Origin: Chloroflexota bacterium
GTDB lineage: Bacteria > Chloroflexota > Anaerolineae > 4572-78 > J111
Assembly (NCBI GenBank): GCA_016860845.1
Contig: BOKF01000029.1
Location: 48,078 to 112,077, forward strand
Reading direction: 5' to 3'
DNA length: 64,000 bases
The translations under genes were made by a program, and so were the position numbers. Below, piece by piece: positions 50,340 to 59,120 of this stretch (the stretch's first letter is position 1; each line of letters begins with the position of its first letter). The notes beneath the pieces are model-generated. The model did not search any database. It had not been told where the DNA came from and was given only the letters and a program-made list of their open reading frames with translations.

Positions 50340-52139
50340 TCAACGCCGCTGCTGGATGAACAAATCATAATCTATATCAGTCACGGAGTCGTTGCGGACC
50401 CGCATAAAATAGGTGGTGTTGGAGACCAGGTGGCCGTTCCAAACCCAGGTGTGCGTGCCGGTCGCCTTATCGTACTTCAGGTCGCTGCCCGCGCCCAGCG
50501 GGACGATTTGATCCGTATCGCCGCGCCGCCAGATTTGCTGCTCCTGGAAGGGGTAAATTTCCAGGTTAACGTAATTGGTCACATAGCCGGCTCCCGGCGT
50601 GTGGTTGAGTTCGATCAGGTAATTCAGAAACTCAAATTCATCCGGGTCGTAATTTTTGTTCTCAAAGCTGAACCAGATATCCTCGCCCGCCGCCAGGTGG
50701 CCCCGGTTGTGCCCCTTGCCGATGGGCAGCGGCGAGCCGATGTCGTCGCCCGTCGGGGTTGCCGGGGCAAGGGGTCGGGCAGTGGCAAACTTCGGCCCCA
50801 GTTCAGTATTGACGATGTCGCCGGTAATGAGGTGATAATCAATCCACTGCTTGGTGCCGTTGGTGATTTTGACAAAATACTGGTCACCGTCTACCACCGT
50901 GCCGTGCCACAGCCGCTCGCCGGTGCTGTAATCACCATCCCTGGAAACCCACGAACCGGCCCCAAAGTGCTCCATGTCGTCGGGGGTGCCGCGCTCCCAG
51001 ATTTGGTACTGGCTGCCGGTGAACATCTCAAAAATAACGTGCCGGGCAACATTCGGTTCGCCGGGAGTAAAAAACATGCTCAACGACATATTTTCGATGA
51101 GTTTACCGTCTACCTTGCCGGGGGTAAAGGTATACCAGTGTTCCGCATTCGGCCCCAGGCGGCCGGTGTTAGCCCCGGCCAGCAGCTTCAACGGCTGGTT
51201 AGGATAGATGCTCTGGCCTTCGTTGGGGTTGACCGGCACTGCCGCAACCTCTTCCGCCGCACCCGCGCCGCTGCCACCGCTGCCCTGATCGCCTCCACTC
51301 GACGTAACCGGCTGGCCATAAGGATTAAAAGGCGTCAGCGCTGGAGCAGTGGCACCCAACGGCAGCCAGCCCAATTTGGCCGCCGCCGTGAGCCAGGCAG
51401 CAGCTTCCTGGGGCGGCAGCCCGTTGATGGCCTGAGCCGCCAGCAGCCAATGGGTCGAGGCCGGAGAGGCGTCATCCGGCAGTCTGGGCAAAGCCGCCGA
51501 AATATCGGGTGGGACCAGGAGCGGCTCAAGTCCTACCGTTGAAAATTCAGTTTCAGCCGGGACGCTCATCGCCGCCGGAATCGCCGCGACTTTGTCCTCG
51601 ACACCCAGATTAATCTGATCCACTGCTCTAGAAATGTCAATCGGGCTGCCCTTTTGACCTATCGCCGTTAATCGAAAGCGCACCGGGCTGGGCGAAAGGT
51701 TGAAGATGCGCACGTAGTAGACCTCGTCGGGCGCAACCGGGCCGGACCACAGCCGCTCGCCGGTAATCACGTCAAAATCGGCGCTGGCGGGAGTGCCCAG
51801 GCCCAGGTTCTCAATCGGGCCGCTGTTGTCTTTCAGCCAGGCGTCTACCTGCCCGAAATTAAAAACCTGGAAATTAACCCGGCCGGCAATCGCCCGGCCC
51901 TCGGCTTCAAAATTGAGGCTGAGCACAATCGAATTGTAGGCCGGGTCGCCTAAATCAAGGCTGCTGTAGGCGTACCAATACTCCTGGCCGGGGTTAAGAT
52001 TGCCGGTATTCAAGCCGCTGACCAGCAGCTCGGCCACGTAAGGGCTGCCGCCGATCCCCTGGCCGGCCCAAGCCGGAATAGCCATCACAGCGAATAACAC
52101 GACCAGGCCAAGGATACGGATAACTGTTTTTTTCATCAT
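50340..52139 (-). CDS. Secreted protein of three pre-peptidase-like beta domains
   Basis: The ATG at 52139 (AAGGGG upstream; a second ATG follows directly) starts a signal peptide ending in IPAWA. The open frame extends 34 codons further but lacks signal features. The mature protein (about 575 residues) contains three similar beta-sandwich units, each with a (W/Y)Y(T/A)(F/Y)-type strand (EYWYAYSS, EHWYTFTP, DIWFSFEN), a GERLW or similar strand and a final YF(V/M)(K/R) strand. They resemble bacterial pre-peptidase C-terminal (PPC) domains. A Ser/Gly/Ala-rich linker with SSGGDQGSGGSGAGA separates units 1 and 2. No catalytic domain is visible; a binding or structural surface role is inferred. 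Confidence 0.7.
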   Translation of the reverse strand: MMKKTVIRILGLVVLFAVMAIPAWAGQGIGGSPYVAELLVSGLNTGNLNPGQEYWYAYSSLDLGDPAYNSIVLSLNFEAEGRAIAGRVNFQVFNFGQVDAWLKDNSGPIENLGLGTPASADFDVITGERLWSGPVAPDEVYYVRIFNLSPSPVRFRLTAIGQKGSPIDISRAVDQINLGVEDKVAAIPAAMSVPAETEFSTVGLEPLLVPPDISAALPRLPDDASPASTHWLLAAQAINGLPPQEAAAWLTAAAKLGWLPLGATAPALTPFNPYGQPVTSSGGDQGSGGSGAGAAEEVAAVPVNPNEGQSIYPNQPLKLLAGANTGRLGPNAEHWYTFTPGKVDGKLIENMSLSMFFTPGEPNVARHVIFEMFTGSQYQIWERGTPDDMEHFGAGSWVSRDGDYSTGERLWHGTVVDGDQYFVKITNGTKQWIDYHLITGDIVNTELGPKFATARPLAPATPTGDDIGSPLPIGKGHNRGHLAAGEDIWFSFENKNYDPDEFEFLNYLIELNHTPGAGYVTNYVNLEIYPFQEQQIWRRGDTDQIVPLGAGSDLKYDKATGTHTWVWNGHLVSNTTYFMRVRNDSVTDIDYDLFIQQRR

Positions 52140-52266
52140 GGGTCCCCTTCCCTTGTGACTCTCCTTCCGCCCCGGACGAACCTTTCCCCTGGACGGCTGG
52201 TAATGACTGCCTAAGATAACACGATTCCGGTAGAGCGTCAATTTACCACCCTGCGCCAGTCCGGGA

Positions 52267-52295
52267 TTGATATTATCGGCAGGGCATAGTATATT
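52267..52295 (+). promoter_or_regulatory. Sigma-70-like promoter of the PfkB kinase gene
   Basis: TTGATA (52267-52272), a 17-base spacer and TATATT (52290-52295). Transcription should start near 52302, about 20 bases before a short leader ORF and 85 bases before the kinase gene. Confidence 0.6.
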
Positions 52296-52323
52296 GAACC
52301 AAAATTATTCAAGGATAATTGGT

Positions 52324-52392
52324 ATGAAAACGATAACGACCCCAACTGGCCTGGCTGGAAGGAATCTAACAGCAGCGAGAGGTCAGGGATGA
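52324..52392 (+). CDS. 22-codon leader ORF overlapping the PfkB start
   Basis: An ATG with AAGGA upstream opens a 22-codon frame, MKTITTPTGLAGRNLTAARG plus two residues. Its TGA overlaps the kinase ATG (ATGA). It is too short to be recognised by family. Placement just after a good promoter, with overlap of stop and start, suggests translational coupling or attenuation by a leader peptide. It is rich in Thr (five of 22), which could matter if charged tRNA is sensed; that is speculation. Confidence 0.4.
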   Translation: MKTITTPTGLAGRNLTAARGQG

Positions 52393-53327
52393 TTCTGACA
52401 GTTACACCCAACGCGGCCCTGGATCGAGTTATCTTTATTGACGAGTTTCAGTCCGGGACCACGATGCGTGCTTCTCGCATGGTAGACTACGTTGGCGGCA
52501 AGGGGCTCGACGCTGCGGTGGCGCTGCGCACGTTTGAAATTGACACCCTGGCCTTGAGCTTTCTCGGCGGGTCGGCCGGCCAGGCTTTGGCTAACCTGCT
52601 GGATAAATATGGCATCCGGCACGATTTGATCTGGCTGGAAGGCGAGACCCGCATTGCCCACGTGATCGTGGAGACCCGCCATCACCAGCACAGCCACGTT
52701 ATCGGCGGGGTGCTGCCCGTTCCTCCCGAAGCCGCCGCCAGTCTGCTGCAGCGCTACCGGGCGCATCTACCCCAGGCTGCCTGGGTCATTGCCGCCGGCA
52801 CCCTCCCGCCGGGCCTTCCCCTTTCTTATTATCGCACCATGACGGAAATGGCCCACGCTGCCGAGATTCCCATCCTGGTTGATAGCTCTGGTCCACCGAT
52901 GGCGGAAGCGGTTCCGGCCCGACCCACCATTCTTAAAATGAACCGCGCCGAGTTTAACCAGACCTTCAACACGAACGCGCAGACCCTGGCCGACCTCCAG
53001 GCCCCCGGACAGGTGCTGCGTGAGCGGGAAAAGTTACCGGCCCTGGTGCTGACCTCCGGCGCGGAAGGAATTTTGGCCCTGACACCGGAAGGTTCCTACC
53101 ACGCTGTCGCCCCCCGGCAGCATGCCGTCAACGCCGCCGGAGCTGGCGACACGGCTTCGGCGATACTGGCCTGGCGGTTTTCGCTGGGGGATAACTGGCG
53201 GGAGGCGCTGCGTTGGGCCGCGGCCGCCAGTGCAGCTTCGGTGCTGGCTGAAGGCACGGGAGAGAGCCGCCGGCCTGACGTGGAACGGCTTCTCCCGGAG
53301 GTGGAGGTAAAATCCCTCGACCACTGA
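52389..53327 (+). CDS. PfkB-family sugar kinase (1-phosphofructokinase/tagatose-6-phosphate kinase type)
   Basis: 312 residues with GAGG upstream. The N-terminus ILTVTPNAALDRVIFIDEF and GGKGLDAAVAL match the FruK/LacC branch of the PfkB family, although FruK has GGKGINVA. The catalytic Asp is in NAAGAGDTASAILAW, near residue 255. These kinases phosphorylate hexose phosphates with ATP in the cytoplasm. Substitutions such as GGKGLDAA instead of GGKGxNVA suggest the substrate may differ. No sugar transporter gene is near. A leader ORF overlaps its start. Confidence 0.85.
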   Translation: MILTVTPNAALDRVIFIDEFQSGTTMRASRMVDYVGGKGLDAAVALRTFEIDTLALSFLGGSAGQALANLLDKYGIRHDLIWLEGETRIAHVIVETRHHQHSHVIGGVLPVPPEAAASLLQRYRAHLPQAAWVIAAGTLPPGLPLSYYRTMTEMAHAAEIPILVDSSGPPMAEAVPARPTILKMNRAEFNQTFNTNAQTLADLQAPGQVLREREKLPALVLTSGAEGILALTPEGSYHAVAPRQHAVNAAGAGDTASAILAWRFSLGDNWREALRWAAAASAASVLAEGTGESRRPDVERLLPEVEVKSLDH

Positions 53328-53328
53328 C

Positions 53329-53392
53329 CGATGACCGCCGACCACTGCAAGAACAGCTCTACGGCGGTCTGCGGCCGGTCGTCGGCGGTCGT
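53329..53392. repeat. Mirror-tandem palindrome (ACCGATGACCGCCGACC type)
   Basis: ACTGACCGATGACCGCCGAC on the left is mirrored by GGTCGTCGGCGGTCG on the right, with ACGGCGGTCTGCGGCC inside. It forms the convergent gap between pfkB and the SdrD-type lipoprotein gene. Similar units are inserted in a gene at 28217. Confidence 0.7.
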
Positions 53393-55224
53393 TACTGCAA
53401 CTGGTAATCCCAGCCAAAATCGGCGGTTGGGCTTTGCGCCGGATCGGCAATGACGGTGGCGCTGCTCACTCCGGGTGCGGGGTAAGTCCAAGCGCCGGGC
53501 AGGAGTAACGAAGCGTTTGGCTCGGTCAGGGTGTCAACTGAGACACAGTGCGGCCCCGGCTGCAAGCCGGTAAAGTGGTAAGCGCCGCTGGCGTCGGTAG
53601 TCGTGGTGGTGAAAACAAAATTGTTGCCGGGACATTCGCCGACACTGAGCTTGACCTGCACCCCGGCCAGGCCGATTTCCCCATTATTGAAAAGACCGTC
53701 GCCCCGGTATGCACCGCTGGTTCCATCCAGAATGCAGATACCGGAGGGCGAACCATCCTCTAGTATCCGGCAATCCTCGGCCCAGACCACCCCGCTGATA
53801 GACGAAACTGGTGGAGTGGGTGGATTGGCCAGTCCGTCCACGACAATTTGCACGTAAAAGGGATAATTTCCCCGGCTGCCGAACTGCATTCCCATGCCAT
53901 TCTGCAGCTTCCACTCCCCCCGGTAGACTCCCGGATTGGCCGGCGCTACCAGCGAAATGGATAGGTCAACCTCGTTCCCCGGCTGGACCGGCTGAGGCAG
54001 CGGCGCCGGCGCTTGTCCTCCCATCGGCTCACCGCTCACAAAAACCAGGGCATAATCGCTGCCCCAAACACAGGTTCCGCTGTTACGCAGGCGCCACGTT
54101 TTAACAAAAGACGCGCCGGGAGCCAGCGGGCTATTGTCGGGGATGGAGACATCGGTAACATAGGCGGCCTGGTCCACACAACTCGTGTCTCCAGGGGAAG
54201 GTGGAACCCGGTCAAACTGGTCATCCCAGCCAAAATCGGCGTTTTTGTTTTCATCCGGCCCCACCGAAACCTCAACGCGGCCCACGCCGGGGGCAGGGTA
54301 AGTCCAATCGCCGGGCAGGAGCAGAGCCAGATTCGGCTCGACCTGAGTTTCAATGGCAACACAATAAGGCCCAGGCTCCAGATGGTCGAAGCGGTAAAAA
54401 CCGTTGGGGTCCGTGAAAGTCTGGCTGACTACAGCCGGAGCGCCGGCACAGCCACCCCGGCTGAGAGTTACCTGGACTCCGGCAATGCGCGCCTCGCCGT
54501 TGGTGTAGGTGCCGTCAGCCCGAAAACCACCCCGCCCATCCGGGATGCAGCCGACTGACGGTGCGCCGTTGGCCAGCAGACGGCAAAAATCGGCCCAGAC
54601 GACGCCGCCTATAACAGCATTAGCGAGCACAGGAGTAGAGGCAGGGGGTGGCGATGGGGGAGCTGGAGGGGGGGAGGGTGTGACCGGAGCTAACGGGGGA
54701 CTCTCACCACTCAATTGGAAGGTCGTGCTCACACTGTTTGCCCCGCTAACGGTCACGGTGTAGCCTCCAGGGGGTAATCCGGCCACGTCGAGCGGCAATA
54801 TTTGCTGGAAAGGTTGAAGTTGGGCGATGCAGCCGGCATCAGGCTGGCGGTTGGTAATGATTGTCGCCACAAAGGTGTTGCCGCTGCGCGTTTGGCTAAT
54901 GCGCTCGATGGTCACGCAGCCGTCCGGCAGCTTCCCTTTGACCACAGCACTGACCTGCGAGGGTAAAGACTCTGGCATCATCATCGTAACAGTATCAATA
55001 ACCGCTTCATTATTGGGCGCTGGATTGGGAGCATCGCCAATTACGGGCAAACTGGCTGTGCCCAGGGGCGGCAGGTCGGTGGCGACTGCTTGAGGGGCAA
55101 CGGCGGCAATGGGGGACGTTGGGGTCAGCGATGTTTCACCACTTTCAGTACAAGCTGCCAGTAAAATCGGCAATAGACTGATGATACTGAAGATAACACC
55201 CAGATTGGGTTTGGCGACAATCAT
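53392..55224 (-). CDS. Lipoprotein with SdrD-type B domains around an NBR1-like Ig domain
   Basis: 610 residues with lipobox LLAAC, Cys25. After a Pro/Ser-rich part come two SdrD B-like domains (GGVVWADFCRLLANG...; SGVVWAEDCRILEDG...), each with four conserved cysteines and a final (T/N)ADFGWD. Between them lies an Ig-like domain of the NBR1 type (SFVKTWRLRNSGTCVWGSDY...VYRGEWKLQNGMGMQFG). The B domains are alike and probably arose by duplication. Such proteins are surface stalks or binders; no enzyme domain is seen. A C-rich repeat lies just upstream. Confidence 0.85.
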   Translation of the reverse strand: MIVAKPNLGVIFSIISLLPILLAACTESGETSLTPTSPIAAVAPQAVATDLPPLGTASLPVIGDAPNPAPNNEAVIDTVTMMMPESLPSQVSAVVKGKLPDGCVTIERISQTRSGNTFVATIITNRQPDAGCIAQLQPFQQILPLDVAGLPPGGYTVTVSGANSVSTTFQLSGESPPLAPVTPSPPPAPPSPPPASTPVLANAVIGGVVWADFCRLLANGAPSVGCIPDGRGGFRADGTYTNGEARIAGVQVTLSRGGCAGAPAVVSQTFTDPNGFYRFDHLEPGPYCVAIETQVEPNLALLLPGDWTYPAPGVGRVEVSVGPDENKNADFGWDDQFDRVPPSPGDTSCVDQAAYVTDVSIPDNSPLAPGASFVKTWRLRNSGTCVWGSDYALVFVSGEPMGGQAPAPLPQPVQPGNEVDLSISLVAPANPGVYRGEWKLQNGMGMQFGSRGNYPFYVQIVVDGLANPPTPPVSSISGVVWAEDCRILEDGSPSGICILDGTSGAYRGDGLFNNGEIGLAGVQVKLSVGECPGNNFVFTTTTTDASGAYHFTGLQPGPHCVSVDTLTEPNASLLLPGAWTYPAPGVSSATVIADPAQSPTADFGWDYQLQ

Positions 55225-55240
55225 ACAGCCTCCTCAACAG

Positions 55241-55302
55241 CCCTCACCCCGTCGCTGGCGCGACTCCCCTCTCCCGGTGGGCGAGAGGTGGGGGAGAGGG
55301 CT
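55241..55302. repeat. C-rich palindromic element between two minus-strand genes
   Basis: CCCTCACCCCGTCGCTGGCG, CTCCCCTCTCCCGGTGGGCG and AGAGGTGGGGGAGAGGG form a long hairpin of the class otherwise found inside genes at 1991, 12901, 27428 and 31832. Here it lies between genes. Confidence 0.7.
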
Positions 55303-55303
55303 A

Positions 55304-56167
55304 TTAAACGGGCAAACGGTAATAATCGTAGGCGGTGACGGTGCGAAAGCCGCAGTGTTGATACAATAAGAGGGCATGCTCATTGTTGCAGGCGACTTCC
55401 AGCACAATATGAGACCGGCCCTCGACAACTAACTGCTCCAGGGTTCGCGTCAGAATAATTTTCCCGTACCCTTTGTGACGATGTTCAGGCCAGACGCAAA
55501 AGCCGGAGATGTAAGTCTCAATTTCATTCATCAAAACATTGATCTTACCCAGCTTGACCGGGCCGAGCGTAGCCATCAAGACCTTCCGCTGCGGATCGGC
55601 CAAATCTTGGGCCAGCCAGCGTTTGGCCATTTCAGCAGAGACGCTAAAACAAATCTCGTCCAGGCGAACCAGGTCGGCAATATCTTCTGGCTGCGCAGGC
55701 CGCAATTGCAGCTCCGACGGCGCAGCGGTCAAGGCGACCGATTCCTGCCACTGCATTTTATACTCAGAAAATTCGTAGCGCGCGCCCAGGTGTTGTAGAC
55801 AGGCCGCACCCGAACGGGAACTCTGCTCACAGATAAAAAGTATCTCCGGTACACTCCGCGCTTTCAGTTCGGCAGCGGCAGCGGCCAGCAGTTGTTTAAA
55901 GATGCCCCGGCGGCGAAAGACCGGGTGAGTCATGGCGCTAATTTCGGCTTCACGCTGGTTGAAGGCATAGAGAGCCAGATAACCGACCAATTGCCCGTCG
56001 GCATACCACAAAAAATCATTACTCTGGTCTTTGGGGCGATCTCGCAGAGTGCTCCAGTTCAATTTCATGGCCAGTCCTTCGAATTGGTTACAGGTGGTTT
56101 CTAACTGCTGAATCCGAGCCAATTGAGCCTCATTTAGACCATAACTTTTTTCAAGGATTTGCGTCAT
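55304..56167 (-). CDS. Double-GNAT N-acetyltransferase
   Basis: 287 residues with two GNAT folds in tandem. The N-terminal half has the acetyl-CoA motif HPVFRRRGIFKQLLAAAAAEL. The C-terminal half has VWPEHRHKGYGKIILTRTLEQL and the final NEHALLLYQHCGFRT. Tandem GNATs such as mycothiol synthase MshD often keep catalysis in one half. The acceptor cannot be read. The start ATG has no strong Shine-Dalgarno; the promoter of the divergent phosphatase gene lies upstream. Confidence 0.85.
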   Translation of the reverse strand: MTQILEKSYGLNEAQLARIQQLETTCNQFEGLAMKLNWSTLRDRPKDQSNDFLWYADGQLVGYLALYAFNQREAEISAMTHPVFRRRGIFKQLLAAAAAELKARSVPEILFICEQSSRSGAACLQHLGARYEFSEYKMQWQESVALTAAPSELQLRPAQPEDIADLVRLDEICFSVSAEMAKRWLAQDLADPQRKVLMATLGPVKLGKINVLMNEIETYISGFCVWPEHRHKGYGKIILTRTLEQLVVEGRSHIVLEVACNNEHALLLYQHCGFRTVTAYDYYRLPV

Positions 56168-56256
56168 CGGGTCATCCTAAGAATTGGGTCTAGGCGAGTC
56201 AAGATGTAGGTTGACCCACCCGTTCGTAAACCCTATTATCACGTCTTGCAGGTCAA

Positions 56257-56286
56257 TTGTCAACCCTATTTTGAATATGGTATAAT
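56257..56286 (+). promoter_or_regulatory. Sigma-70-like promoter of the metallophosphatase gene
   Basis: TTGTCA (56257-56262), an 18-base spacer and a perfect TATAAT (56281-56286), 33 bases before the GTG start at 56320. Confidence 0.6.
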
Positions 56287-56319
56287 GTTGCCCAAACTAA
56301 GATAAGGGGCAAGCTGTAA

Positions 56320-57783
56320 GTGGGGCGCAAATTGAAGTTTGTTCTTTCAGATTTGCACCTTGGGGCGGGACGCCGGGAAAGCAATTATCTGGAAGATTTT
56401 ACAGTTGATAGCCAATTGGCCCGCTTCTTGCAAGCAGTCGGGCAAGAAAGCGAAAGAGATCAGCGTGAAGTTGAACTGATTATCAATGGCGACCTGTTTG
56501 AATTTCTGCAAGTTCCGGCCGTAGAAAATTACGACCCCACCGTTCATTACCCCAGCGAAGCCTATCTAGATTCCTCTGAATCCGCCTCGATCAAACGCCT
56601 CAATCTCATCGCCGAAGGTCATCCCGAAGTTTTTAACGCGCTGTCCGACTTCATCCATGTCGAGACGCCGGCGCGCCGGATTACTGTTATCAAGGGCAAC
56701 CACGATGTCAATCTCTACTGGTCGGGGGTTAAAGCACGGCTGCGAGAGGTGTTGGGCGCTTCCGGCTCGCGTTCCTCCCTCTTACTTTTTGCCGAGGAGT
56801 TTGTCAGCCGCGAGAAGATTTACGTAGAGCACGGCCACCAGCGGACTGAGAAGATGAACTGCTACCATGATTTTCTCGACCCGCGCTGGCCCAACGACTT
56901 GAGCCAGCTCTACTATCCCGTTGGGTCTCGTTTTGCCATTGACTTTAGCAACAGGATGGGGCAAGAATGCTGGTTTATTGATAATATCAAACCTATCACC
57001 ACCCTGATCTGGTATGCGCTGCATTGGGATTTTGAGTTTGCGGCTGGCATGCTGGCCCAATTCATCCGGCACACCCCGGCCCTGGTTGTCAGTGATTTTG
57101 GCTTAAATGATATGGCCGCTTTCTCGCAGGATGCTTGGCTGCGCCAGTTGGAAGACCCGGCGGTCCGGCGCGAATTAGCCGAACGCTACGTGGCTGATCC
57201 GGATTTCCGCCACCAATTTCACCAGCAGATGCAGCAATATTTAAGCGATGCTACGGCGATCAGCCGCGACCCTATTCTGGCTCCACCGGCCGAGGTCAGC
57301 AGCGACCCGCTGGTCATGGGTCGCGCCGACCAGCTTCAACAGCAAGCGGCTCTGCACCGCGCCGCCGAAGAAATTGCTCGCCAGCAGGGCGCCAGGGTCG
57401 TGGTGTTTGGACATACCCATTTCCCAACCCAGGAAACCCTGGAAACGGGCGGCGTTTATATTAATACCGGCTGCTGGCTGCGCGACCTGTCCAGTGCCTC
57501 GCCTGAAATTTGGCAGGGGATATTTGAGGGATCGCAGCCGTACTCCGACCTGCCACCCCGGCTGCCCTACGCCAGGATTGATTACGACGAAGAGAATAAT
57601 CCTTCGGCCCAATTGCTCTACTTTGCCGAGGAACCTGCCGAACCCAACCCAGCACCTGAGACACAATCCGAAAGCAAACGGAGAGGTTTTCTGGGTAAAA
57701 GCTTTACCTGGTTCGGCAGACTCTTGCTTATGGTCAATAGCCTGGTGGGCACAGGTAATCAACGGACAATTCTTAATGGTTAA
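56320..57783 (+). CDS. Calcineurin-like metallophosphoesterase
   Basis: 487 residues with a GTG start. All metal-binding blocks are visible: SDLHLG (10-15), NGDLFEF (where the second Asp of the usual GDxxD is Glu), KGNHDVN, GHQR and VFGHTHFP. This style resembles the UDP-2,3-diacylglucosamine hydrolase-like and Icc-like groups but the protein is much longer, with a helical insert (about 200-340) and a hydrophobic C-terminus (about 465-480) that may touch the membrane. The substrate is unknown: phospholipid, nucleotide or sugar phosphate. It is followed by the NurA gene, with a palindromic element between. Confidence 0.85.
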   Translation: MGRKLKFVLSDLHLGAGRRESNYLEDFTVDSQLARFLQAVGQESERDQREVELIINGDLFEFLQVPAVENYDPTVHYPSEAYLDSSESASIKRLNLIAEGHPEVFNALSDFIHVETPARRITVIKGNHDVNLYWSGVKARLREVLGASGSRSSLLLFAEEFVSREKIYVEHGHQRTEKMNCYHDFLDPRWPNDLSQLYYPVGSRFAIDFSNRMGQECWFIDNIKPITTLIWYALHWDFEFAAGMLAQFIRHTPALVVSDFGLNDMAAFSQDAWLRQLEDPAVRRELAERYVADPDFRHQFHQQMQQYLSDATAISRDPILAPPAEVSSDPLVMGRADQLQQQAALHRAAEEIARQQGARVVVFGHTHFPTQETLETGGVYINTGCWLRDLSSASPEIWQGIFEGSQPYSDLPPRLPYARIDYDEENNPSAQLLYFAEEPAEPNPAPETQSESKRRGFLGKSFTWFGRLLLMVNSLVGTGNQRTILNG

Positions 57784-57806
57784 TTGCGGATAACTTCAGG
57801 CCCAAT

Positions 57807-57884
57807 GTCATTTCGAGGCCATAGGCCGAGAAATCCCTGGAGCGCCACATAGGTATGAGGATTTCTCCCTTCAGTCGAAATGAC
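57807..57884. repeat. GTCATTTCGAG palindromic element abutting the NurA start
   Basis: GTCATTTCGAGGCC opens and TCAGTCGAAATGAC closes the element, with GAGAAATCCC and GGATTTCTCC inside. The last base is directly before the ATG at 57885. It is related to the element at 19115. Confidence 0.75.
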
Positions 57885-59120
57885 ATGCTTGAGCAGTTAC
57901 AATTGCGGATTGAAATGACGCTTGAACTCAACCAGGTAGCCCCCCAGGTTAAAGCAATGGGGCAAAGTTTAGATAAACAAATCACCGCCCGCAAAGCAGC
58001 CGCAGAAGAGGCGCGCACATTGTTGACCCACTTTTCGAGCGAGTTTAGCGCCCTGACCGAACGGATTGCCCGCGCGGAAAGAATCCAGGCCAAGCAGCGC
58101 TTTGATTGGGTGGGCGCGGCGCCCACCAGCGAGGCGCTGGCCCAGTCCTATCCGCTGCCGCCCTGCCCGGAGCAAGTCACGGTTATCGCCAGCGATGGCT
58201 CTCAAATTCTGCCCGACCGCCACGGGATTACCCTTTACTACCTGATTAACGTCGGCAGCATCATCTACCGGCACGGCTCCAATCGCAAGCCGGAGGCATA
58301 TAATCCTACCCCGCTTTTATGTTACGATCCGGAAGAATTATTTGATATGCAGGGCCAGTTGATTTCCGCCGGGGAAGTTAATGTCAAACGGGATATAGCC
58401 GAGGTGGCCGTTTTAACCGAGCTGGCCGCCCGGAATGCCGGCAGCAGCGAGCCAATCATCACCTTGATTGACGGCCAGTTGACCCTGCGGGTGATTGACC
58501 TGCCCTTCGACCAGCAGCAAAAACGCCAGGATGATTACATCGCTTTGCTTAACAACCTTCGGGAGTCCGGGGCGCTGATTGCTGGGTATATTGACCGGCC
58601 CCGCAGCACCTTTGTGGTTGCCCTGCTGCATCTGGCTTCCCTGGAACCGGATACCCTCACCGAGGAGGCCCTCCGCTACAATCCTTTTCGCCACCTGACC
58701 GATACGGATTTGTTTGATTTCCTGGGACCCGGTGAGCGCAGCGCCATCTTTGCTGTCAGAGCCAAAGGCACCGAGAAGTATGAGTACGCCGGGCACAGCA
58801 TTCACTTTTTCTATCTGAATGTCAGCCTCAACCCGGCTGCGCCTAACCTGGTGCGGGTTGAAGCGCCCGCCTGGCTGGTCAACGATTCTCCCGCCCTGGA
58901 CTGCCTGCATGCCGCTATTGTTCGCCAGGCTCGGATCAACGGCGGTTATCCTTACGTCTTGGCCCGCGCTCACGAACTGGCCATAATTTCCAGCGAGGAG
59001 CGCCAGGCCGTCGAAGTGATGCTGGCGGTGGAGATGCGCCGGCAGGGCTTGACCCCGGCCCTATCTGCCAAGCAGTTCAACAAAACCTTGTTAGCCGGTC
59101 GAGAAAGTTTCCGCTTATGA
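57885..59120 (+). CDS. nurA: NurA-domain nuclease
   Basis: The start ATG at 57885 follows the palindromic element; an ATG at 57855 would place ten residues of repeat sequence first and is less likely. 411 residues. The NurA metal-binding aspartates can be read as Asp104 in ASDGSQ and Asp196 in LIDGQL; the C-terminus has the family segment YVLARAHELAIISSEERQAVEVML. NurA is an end-processing nuclease that works with the HerA helicase in DNA repair; HerA is encoded 3 kb downstream. A helical N-terminal region (about 1-75) is longer than in archaeal NurA. The stop overlaps the next start (ATGA). Confidence 0.85.
   Translation: MLEQLQLRIEMTLELNQVAPQVKAMGQSLDKQITARKAAAEEARTLLTHFSSEFSALTERIARAERIQAKQRFDWVGAAPTSEALAQSYPLPPCPEQVTVIASDGSQILPDRHGITLYYLINVGSIIYRHGSNRKPEAYNPTPLLCYDPEELFDMQGQLISAGEVNVKRDIAEVAVLTELAARNAGSSEPIITLIDGQLTLRVIDLPFDQQQKRQDDYIALLNNLRESGALIAGYIDRPRSTFVVALLHLASLEPDTLTEEALRYNPFRHLTDTDLFDFLGPGERSAIFAVRAKGTEKYEYAGHSIHFFYLNVSLNPAAPNLVRVEAPAWLVNDSPALDCLHAAIVRQARINGGYPYVLARAHELAIISSEERQAVEVMLAVEMRRQGLTPALSAKQFNKTLLAGRESFRL

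Noticed and set aside
50430..51542. Plus-strand 370-codon open frame
   Set aside because: It is antisense to the three-domain secreted protein and shows no domain or signal.
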